Below, one piece after another: positions 56,461-64,000 of a stretch of DNA of 64,000 nt. The stretch comes from Glycine soja (Eukaryota > Streptophyta > Magnoliopsida > Fabales > Fabaceae). The translations under genes were made by a program, and so were the position numbers. A model generated the notes under the pieces. The model was not told where the DNA came from. It was given only the letters and a program-made list of their open reading frames with translations, and did not search any database. Numbering within the stretch: the first letter of the stretch is position 1; every line of letters begins with the position of its first letter. The stretch lies in NCBI RefSeq assembly GCF_004193775.1, contig NC_041012.1, forward strand, positions 12,173,223-12,237,222. The letters run 5' to 3'.

Positions 56461-58058
56461 GGCAACCTAGCTTTCTAACTCTTACATTTTACATTACATC
56501 CATTTAGGATAGTTTTTAGTTTTAAGTTTGGAGTTCAAAATAAAAAATTATCACTCAGTAGCATAAAACTAACTTACATTTTTTTAGTTTTGTTCATCAT
56601 GTGCAGCCTTATTAACGGCTAGTTTGTTTGGAGGACCATGTACTCGTTGTCCAGGGAGGTGGCAAGTCTTAATGGATAAGAGGAGATGTTAAGGGCTCTT
56701 CAGCCCTAAGTGAAGCCTTCTCTACCCCTTTCTTTTACTTTTTTGTTAATTTTGCTTTATTAGTTTAGTTGTTTAGTATATGTGTGGTAGTTTAGGAATA
56801 TGTTTATTATTACGAAGATAAGGAAACATAAGTGATTAAGAAGCATCACTATTTTCTTGAAAACCCACCATAAAAAAATTGTGTGCTTAAATCATTTTTT
56901 ATGAGGTTGAACTCAAATGCTAAAAGTGAAAACCATTGATGTTGCTTGATTGAGATGTGTAATGAGTTTGGCATGAAAAATTGAAAGCAAATAAGCAACT
57001 TGTAGACCTAGCCCGATGAGTGAATGATCCTACAATGATACAAATATATATTGAGAGACACTCTTATTTCACTCACAATAGACTTTGACTGAATCTCTTG
57101 TAGATTGATTGCAATTGTATGCATTGAAATGATCAAGGCCATGTTTGCATGTTTAGCCAAGAGCCAAAAAGCATACCCTACATTGTTTATATATTTGCTA
57201 CTACCCTTAACTTAAATGATATGAGAGCATAGGTCTAAGAATTGTAAAAAGTTTTAAGTTTGGAGTGGCAATGCACTACTCAAAGGGAACAAAATAAAGG
57301 GTACCAACAAGCTATCACGTGAACAAAGGTTGAAAGTATTATCCTTATTCTGTCTGGTAAAGTATTAAAAAAGGAAAAATTTTGAAAAATAAAAAAATTG
57401 AGGACAAAGAAAAGTATATATGAAATTGAAAATCTGGGGTACCAAGGATTGGTAGGAAGTGAATGAAAATCCAATGAATAGACCAAATGCTTTCCTTCAT
57501 TTGAGTTACTTTTGAATATCTAGAAAAATCAATTTTCCTTGTTAGTCAAGCCCTATTACAAGCCAAGAAAGTCCTTAGTGATCTTTGCATGCATTTGATG
57601 TGTTGATTAACTTGAGATGAAAATCAAAGTTGAACTGTGGCGTCTAAAGTTGTGAATTGAGTGAAACACTTACCCAAAGCTAAGTCAAAAACTTAAGAGT
57701 GAAACAGTTATTGTGAGGACAAGTTGTTATGCCATAAAATTTGATTGCCATTCTTGTTGCATATTTCTAACCTTGCATTTGATTTGGTTGAGCTAAAATG
57801 TTGAATGTGGGCACTATGCTTAGTTGATTGAAGCATATGAACAAAAAATAATTATTGAATAAAAGGGAATGCAAGAAGAATGTGTATGTAACTTTTCATT
57901 CTATATCCATAGGCTTTAATTTTAATTTGTCTTTTGTTTTTGAGTCTTACTTTAATTTTGTTTTCTTTAGTCCTTACGTTTTTTTAACTAGTTTTTACTA
58001 TTTTATTAGTTTTAGTTAGTCTTGATTGAGGACAAACAAGAGTCTATGTTTGGAGTGT
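56461..58058 (+). other. 3' internal region of the gag-protease element, non-coding
   Basis: No pol-like frame on either strand. The end GAGTCTATGTTTGGAGTGT precedes the right LTR as a weak PPT. Confidence 0.6.
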
Positions 58059-58564
58059 TAATAAATGTCAAATTTATCGGATTTTCATATGCATTTTGTG
58101 ACGTTTATTTGGCATTTTAGTTAACCTTAGGTCTTGCTTTGAATCCAAGTAGCTTTAAATTTAGTTTTTATTTTGTCTTAGGTAGAATTTTATGTTTTAG
58201 TTATTTTTAATGATTTTTTTTATTTTTTTCATCAAAAACAGGTCATTCTAGCCAAAGCTCACGAGGCCCAAAATCAACAGAAAGTCCTAGAAGGAGAAAT
58301 TGCGAAAATTGAAGAAAAAAGCTAGGAAAATCAAGAGTAAGATATTTTTCAAGGATAAATTAGCTAAAGAAGAAGATAATTACTTGAATTAATTAAAGAT
58401 ATTATTTGTTTGTAATTTCTTGTGATTATCTCCTTAATTAAACCTAGCTACAATTCTATATATAGGAGGCTACGCATTCATTGTAACGTGGTAGAAGTCT
58501 TGAGCAATTCTTAGAATTATATTTTAGATTTCTACGTACTAGATGCCTCCATTATTCCATTAGA

Positions 58565-59569
58565 TGTTGAACAAGTAGCCTCAATAACTTAAGATAGGGG
58601 GTGAATTAAGTTTCAAAATTTCCCACTAACAAACTTTTTAACCCCCTTTTAAATGATAGGCTCAGAATGCAGAAGAAGAAGCATCAATCAATTTAATAAT
58701 GTTCTTTAAACATGCAAGACAAAATTGATTGCAATAACATAAATGAGATAAGGGAAGAGAGAAATGCAAACTCGATTTATACTGGTTCGGCCACTTCCCG
58801 TGCCTACGTCCAGTCCTCAAGCAACCCACTTGAAATTTTCCACTATCTTTGTAAAAAACCCTTTTACAACTTTTGAACACCCAAGGAATCCCTTTCCCTT
58901 GTGTTCAGGAAACTCACAATTCAAGAGACAACTAGTCTTTTGATTACAATTGACTTTCTAAGAAGAACAGAAAGATTCCTCTCCTTTAGAGTGAATAATA
59001 CAATTTGAAGTTCTTGGATGAACTCTCAATAGATTTGCAAGTGTTTGCCCAAGAGTTATTGAGAGAGCATTTGACAATGAAGTTTTCTTGGAATATCTCT
59101 CTCTTGCTTTTTGAAATTGGACACACACATATATAGGTCCTTCGTGCCTTTTCAAAATGGTTTGAAGAGATGTGTCTTTTCAAAAAGCTTTTTCTAAATT
59201 TTTTTCACTGGTAATCGATTATAGGTTTCTGGTAATCGATTACACAATTATATTTTGAAGGGTCATGACTTTTGAATTTGAATTTCAAGAGTTTCGTTGC
59301 TAGTAATTGATTACAAACATCGTGTAATCGATTACAGGTTCAAAATTCAAATTCAAAACCCTTTTTAACAACTATTTTTCAAAATTGTCTTCTAGTAATC
59401 GATTACACTGTCTGGTAATCGATTACCAGAGCCTTGGATGTTTTGGAAACACTTTGTTTTGAGGCAAGGCTTGATCTTGAGTTAATCTTGAAACAAGGCT
59501 TTATTTGTTGAAACAACCTTGTTTGATTCTTCTTTGGCATCATCAAAATCATGTATTCATACATTCACA
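58565..59569 (-). mobile_element. Solo LTR, ATCGAT-rich family, copy d (1005 bp)
   Basis: TSD TTAGA at 58560-58564 and 59570-59574. TGTTGAACAAGTAGCC to CATACATTCACA. The empty site is in the left LTR near 49790 (TTCATTAAACACTCTAGG). Hairpin word TCAAGAGA-CAACTAG-TCTTTTGA at 58921-58943. Closely related to copies a and b. Confidence 0.92.
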
Positions 59570-60657
59570 TTAGACACTCTAGGTTTCATTATATTATTTT
59601 TATGAGTGTAATTCCTTCCACCTAGGAGAGGAAAGGATGAACCTTGTTTGGCTTTAATTCTATCAATTCAATATTTTATCTTGAGTTCTTTATTTGTTTT
59701 CGTGCTTAATGCTTTTTTTTATTGGCCATCTTATAAATGAATTTAGGAATTGACTTGTGCTTTGGCTAGCCTTGTTGAAACCAGAATATGAATCAAATAC
59801 TTAATTGGGGTTATCTCAAGGGATAGAATTGTGGAAATAATGTTTTCCAAGGTTATTTTGATGATGCCAAAGAATCAAGAGTTAAGAAAAGTTTCAAGCA
59901 AAGATTCAAGAATCAAGTTTCAAGAATCAAGAACCAAGAATCAAGAATAATCAAGATCAAGATTCAAGAATCAAGAGAAGACTCAATCAAGATAAGTACT
60001 AAAAAGTTTTTCAAAACATTGAGTAGCACATGAAGTTTTTTCACAAAATCTTTTACCAAAGAGTTTTACTCTCTGGTAATCGATTACCATAAGGTAGTAA
60101 TCTATTACCAGTAGCCAGCATTATTTTTCAAACTGATTAACAAAGTTGTAATCGATTACCATAATCATGTAATCGATTACCAGTGTTTTAAAACGTTAAG
60201 ATTTTCAAAATTCAAAATGAAGAGTCACATCTGTTTATGTGTAATCGATTACACCTTAATGGTAATCATTACCAGTGACTGTTTTCAAAAAATTCATTTC
60301 CAAAAGTCACAATTCTTCAAGTGACTTGTTTCTAAAGATTCTTTCAAAAGTCACAACTTTTCTAAGTGACTAGTTTTAAAAGAAATTGCCAAGAGTCACA
60401 AACTTTGACTTGAGTCATCAAGAGATTATAAATATGTGACCATGGCATGAATTTAAAGATGATCCATCATCTCTTTCAATCATTCTATCTTTCAATCTAT
60501 CTTTCAACATCTTCTTTCATTTCTTTCTACATAATTTTTTTGATTCTTTTTCTCTTCATCTTTCTAAAAGTTTTTGTTCAAAACTTTTTCTTCCAAGAAA
60601 AGTTCTTTGTTCAAAAACTTGTGGTATTCATCTTTTTCATCCCCTTCTCCCTTTGCC

Positions 60658-60914
60658 AAAAAGAATTCGCCAAGGACTAACCGCCTGAATTCTTTTTGTG
60701 TCTTTCTTCTCCCTTTTCCAAAAGAACAAAGGACTAACTGCCTGAATTCTTTTGTGTCTCCCTTCTCTCTTGTCAAAGAATTCAAAATGACACAGTCTGA
60801 GAATTCTTTTGATTCTTCCCTTTCCCATAAACAAAGGATTTCAAAGGACTAACCGCCTGAGAATTCTTTTGTTTCCCCATTCACAAAGTTTCAAAGGACT
60901 AACCGCCTGAGAAC
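60658..60914 (+). repeat. Hairpin repeats around AAGGACTAACCGCCTGA
   Basis: Four copies of AAGGACTAACYGCCTGA (from about 60672, 60729, 60845 and 60894). The first is enclosed by an 11-bp inverted repeat, AAAAAGAATTC (60658-60668) and GAATTCTTTTT (60687-60697). The others are flanked by shorter or imperfect inverted words (AAAGAACAAAG / GAATTCTTTT; CAAAG / CTTTG). Confidence 0.75.
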
Positions 60915-60933
60915 TTTGTCTTAACACATTGGA

Positions 60934-61084
60934 GGGTACATCCTTTATGGTACAAGTAGAGGGTACATCTACTTGGGTTGTTGTGACTGAGAACAAGAGA
61001 GGGTACATCTCTTGTGGATCAGTTCTAGTGGAGGGTACATCCACTAGGTTGTTCAAAGATAACAAGGGAGGGTACATCCCTTGT
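60934..61084 (+). repeat. Array of five GGGTACA-loop hairpins with differing stems
   Basis: Four perfect 8-bp stems enclose the same 7-base loop GGGTACA: 60953-60975 (CAAGTAGA/TCTACTTG), 60993-61015 (ACAAGAGA/TCTCTTGT), 61025-61047 (CTAGTGGA/TCCACTAG), 61062-61084 (ACAAGGGA/TCCCTTGT). A fifth loop at 60934-60940 has only GGA/TCC pairing. Stem sequences differ from one another while pairing is kept. Confidence 0.9.
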
Positions 61085-61862
61085 GGATCTTTGCTTGTAA
61101 AGGAATTTACAAGGTTGAAAAGAAATCTCAAGGACTGCGGGTCGCTTGGGGACTGGATGTAGGCACGGGTTGTTGCCGAACCAGTATAAAACTCTTGTGT
61201 GTTTGTCTTCTTCTTCCCTACACTCTTTAATTTCCGCTGTGCACTTTAATTATTGCTTTTACTTTTGGTAACATTAAGAAGGATAGATTTTTAATTAGTA
61301 AAGGTTCGTTAATAATTAATTCAACCCCCCCTTCTTAATTATTCTGAGGCTACTTGATCCAACAAGAATAATCTTGGTTAAGCCTCGCTAATTCTCCACC
61401 ATTAATGTTGATTGCTTGTGTTGGTATGTCCAAAGGATTGGGTATCAGGCAAGTAGTTTAGAATCTGCCACCATGCGGGAGCTGAGGTAGAATACATCAG
61501 TGAATTAGGGATGAGCAAGAGAGATGAGTAGAGAAAATTCAAGTTACAGTGGATCGAACAAATTACAAGTCCAAACCTAGACATTCATTCATCAAGATCG
61601 ATGTCACCATCCAAATCTAGTATTTCTATCTTTACATAATTGTTTTACTGTCATTTAATTTTTATTGAAATTTATTTTATGTTATTTATTTCATGACAAT
61701 CAAAAAACAAAAATACAAAAACCTAGTTCTTAGTTAAATAATTACATGAAATCCCTCACTTATTCCTTTGGGAAACGACCTGGATGATAGTTCAATTACT
61801 ACATCACAATTGGGTTAGACTTGACCTATAAGTTGAATCGAATGTGAAATAAAACCCTAACA

Positions 61863-61867
61863 ACATG
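61863..61867. repeat. Target site duplication ACATG (right)
   Basis: Partner of 49382-49386. Confidence 0.88.
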
Positions 61868-62480
61868 CCTCTCAAATAAAATCATCCTTATATGACATAC
61901 TTGGTAGACCTCTTACAAGGTTATGTTTTTGCAACTTTGAGGTTAACCTCAGACATGCATGACCAAGTTTTTTATGTCATAGCTAGTGATTTTCTTTGAC
62001 AAACCGTAGGCAGGATACATTTTGATCTATGAATTCACCAAGTCTTATCTTATAGAGGTTTTTATTCCTTTTGGCAGAAAATAGTAGGGACCCATCGTTG
62101 TTCTTGTTGATGCACTCATTTGTGTTAAAGGGAAACATCATACCCACTATCTCGTAATTGACTTATGCTCAATAGATTGAGTTTCATTCCTTCAATAGAT
62201 AAAACATTATCAATGGACGGATAGGGTACATACCTACCTTGCTTATTCCTGTGATTAGCCATTTTTTTATTTCCTCTAAAAGTTACGGTTCCACCATGAT
62301 AGGGAATCAAGCATTGGAGCATACACTTTTCTCTTGTCATATGTCGTGAGCATCCACTGTTCAGGTACCATGACGAGTGTGTTTTTTGTGTTGTCAAGGA
62401 CAACTGCAACAGGGATAATTTTGTCCTTAGGTACCTAAATCTTGTTACTTCTAAATGCATTGGAGTTTCCCTTCTTAGGT
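61868..62480 (-). pseudogene. Ty1/copia (SIRE-like) protease and GAG-pre-integrase remnant
   Basis: The frame 62460-62125 reads WYLNSGCSRHMTREKCMLQC, the copia protease active-site region (usually D-S-G-C-[ST]-R-H-M; here Asn replaces the catalytic Asp), then SIEGMKLNLLSISQLRDSGY. Further frames to 61868 show KKLGHACLRLTSKLQKHNLV, the GAG-pre-integrase His/Cys region, and RGLPSMSYKDDF. Stops and frame changes separate them. Continues across the gypsy insertion into 49386-49011. Confidence 0.85.
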
Positions 62481-64000
62481 AAATCCCTTCATTTTGAAGT
62501 CATGTGACCAACCTTGCCACAAAAGTAAAAAATAATGGTTTCCTCATCTTGACTGTGTATATCTCTTTCATATCTATTGCCAAATTTGTTTGTAGGACAT
62601 CTACAATACATCAAAATTTTGTTGAGAGCTTCTGTTCCTCCAAAAAATTTGGGTAATGTTGTCTTTAAAGATTCAATTTCTTCATGAAGTTTTACAACAT
62701 CCTAAGGTTGACCTTCTAAAGCTCCATTCTTCAACAGTTTTTTATTTAAAAACTTTATAGACTATTTTTGATTCTCACATTACCCCCAAAGATCATGTTT
62801 ACTATTTTCTAGATTTTCATAATCTTTGTGTGCATGTGCACATTATTTCCAAATATCATACCTTTCAGTTTTCACGTGATCATGAAGTTCATTTAGCTCT
62901 TACAAATCCTTTTGAAAAGCTTTCAGTTTATTTTCCAACTCTTGAAAGTTTTTCAATAAAGTAATCCTTTCTTTGGATATTTTATCATTCTCGAGGAATA
63001 GCTTGGTCTCTTTTATCTTAAGTGTTTCATAAGAATAACATACTTGAGTGGACTCATGCATAGAAATTTCTGCTTTATCATGAAAGGCCTTTTTAAATTC
63101 TTTATGATCTTTTGATAGCTTTTTGAAATCTTTTCCCAATTTCTTATAATCTTTTGAAAGAATGGATGAGTTTGAAAAGAGTTCATGATAGGCTTGTTTA
63201 AAAGACTTGGGGTCATCAAAATGTACCTCATCGTCTTGGTCTGATTTAGATTCTTTAGAGGTTGTGTCGGTCATCAGACATATGTTGGCTTCCTCCACTT
63301 CTTCCTTATCAAACAAGGTATCATCCAAATCCTTCCAAGTGCTCATAAGGCCTTTCTTATCCTTGGACATGAAGTACTTCTTCTTGTCCTTGGATTTTGG
63401 GACATACAGATTTGAAGTGTTTAGGCTTCTTGCACTCGCACCATATTATAAAGCTCTTTTCTCTACCTTTCTTCTCCTTGAACACCTTTTTGGAGGAGTT
63501 CTTCTACTTGGATTCACCTTTGCTTTTCCATATCTTTCAGATCTTTCTAGAGATGAAGGTGGGTTCATCATCTTCCTCCGACTCATTCTCAGATTCATCA
63601 TCAGAGGAGTCTTCCAAACTTAGAGGTTGGGGAAAGCTTCTAGACGCAGACTTTGAGGATGACTCCTTGGAAGGTGGTTCTTTCTTGGTCTTTTGGACGC
63701 TAAGAGCTAAAGATTTTCCTTCTTAAGTCCTTCACCTTGTTGAAGTTCTTGTTCATCAACCTTAAGAGTTCCAACGAGCTCTTCAAATGACATGGTATCA
63801 AGATTCTTCAAAGCTCTTAATGTTGTTATTTGTGGTCTCCATTTTCTAGACAAACTTCTCAAAATTTTGTCAATATGATCAAGTTATCAAAATTTCTACC
63901 TAGGGATCTAAGTTTGTTTAGTATGGTTTGAAAGCGACCAACATACAATGTATGTCCTCACCTTCCTCCATAGTAAACAACTCATACTTACATGTGAGGA
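62481..64000 (-). pseudogene. Ty1/copia (SIRE-like) gag remnant, running off the window
   Basis: 63840-63750 gives RPQITTLRALKNLDTMSFEE and LVGTLKVDEQELQ, the conserved end of the copia gag core. An acidic/serine-rich part (SSDDESENESEEDDEP) follows. A zinc-knuckle-like CECKKPKHFKSVCP near 63430 has its first Cys replaced by Trp. 63370-62900 is a 156-codon frame rich in Lys/Glu heptads (LSKDYKKLGKDFKKLSKDHK), a predicted coiled coil as in SIRE gag. A second knuckle-like region lies near 62520. Frameshifts separate the pieces; the N-terminus lies beyond 64000. Confidence 0.82.

Larger units (their letters stand above)
59830..61364 (+). mobile_element. Solo LTR, ATCGAT-rich family, copy e (1535 bp) with hairpin array
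   Basis: TSD AGAAT at 59825-59829 and 61365-61369. TGTGGAAATAATG to TTGATCCAACA. ATCGAT words at 60078-60252; TATA-like ATTATAAATATG near 60425. Longer than copies a-d because of an array (60640-61090) of hairpin-forming repeats. The empty site is in the left LTR at about 50050 (GATAGAATAATCTTGG). Confidence 0.92.
49387..61862 (+). mobile_element. Non-autonomous Ty3/gypsy element with gag-protease only, riddled with solo LTRs (12.5 kb)
   Basis: TGATAAACG at 49387 to CCCTAACA at 61862, flanked by ACATG on both sides. LTRs 49387-51659 and 58059-61862 are collinear once the solo LTRs (one in the left, two in the right) and a deletion of about 80 bp at the left LTR start are discounted; their net length is about 1.16-1.25 kb. 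A tRNA-Asp-like PBS follows the left LTR. The internal region encodes only degraded gag and protease, with no RT, RNase H or integrase. It must have been mobilised by a related autonomous element. Confidence 0.88.
58059..61862 (+). repeat. 3' LTR of the gag-protease gypsy element (interrupted twice)
   Basis: Collinear with the left LTR after removal of solo LTRs d and e. Its first part (58070-58165) is missing from the left LTR. Confidence 0.88.

Noticed and set aside
60447..60852. Plus- and minus-strand frames of 65-92 codons rich in Phe, Ser and Lys in solo LTR e
   Set aside because: T-rich low complexity and short repeats; no conservation with the sibling LTRs.

Overview
The window looks like a transposon-packed, pericentromere-like block of a legume nuclear genome, most likely soybean (Glycine). 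That assignment is an inference from AT-rich intron-bearing plant gene relics, Athila/Diaspora-type and SIRE-type retroelements, LTRs rich in the ATCGAT palindrome, and a captured allantoinase exon (ureide metabolism). I see no intact host gene, no rRNA or tRNA gene and no CRISPR array. Every protein similarity was judged by eye from translations; no database search was run.

Layout. 1-2090: broken copy of a plant ELM2/SANT-associated (DUF7650-type) nuclear protein gene. 4344-6112 (minus): subtilisin-like protease relic split by a solo LTR (4896-5803, TSD ATCTT). 7182-7605: isocitrate lyase exon relic. 8500-8508: end of a CACTA-like relic. 10715-18398 (TSD CTGAG): chimeric Ty3/gypsy Athila/Diaspora-type element whose gag-protease-RT part is replaced by a piece of a Tat/Ogre-like element with an 11-copy minisatellite. 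19777-37749: probable large CACTA-type region containing a solo LTR (22400-23937, TSD CATTC), a smaller nested CACTA element (27344-31682, TSD ATT) that carries an allantoinase exon, and a RopGAP CRIB exon cut by a deleted gypsy element (32420-36977, TSD CTCCA).

38711-49010 (minus): full-length Diaspora-like gypsy element, LTRs about 96% identical, PBS for tRNA-Asp, gag-pol broken by five TAG stops, one TGA and two frameshifts. 49011-49386 plus 61863-64000 (minus): one degenerate SIRE-like Ty1/copia element. It is split by a 12.5-kb gag-protease-only gypsy element (49387-61862, TSD ACATG). That element is itself hit by five solo LTRs of one related family, each with a perfect 5-bp TSD.

The genes do not form a pathway; the window records successive insertions, solo-LTR formation, deletion and C-to-T decay. 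The least expected signal is in the solo-LTR family. Downstream of the TATA box these LTRs carry hairpins with a 7-nt loop, and in the copy at 59830-61364 four such hairpins in a row have different but perfectly complementary 8-bp stems around the same loop GGGTACA.
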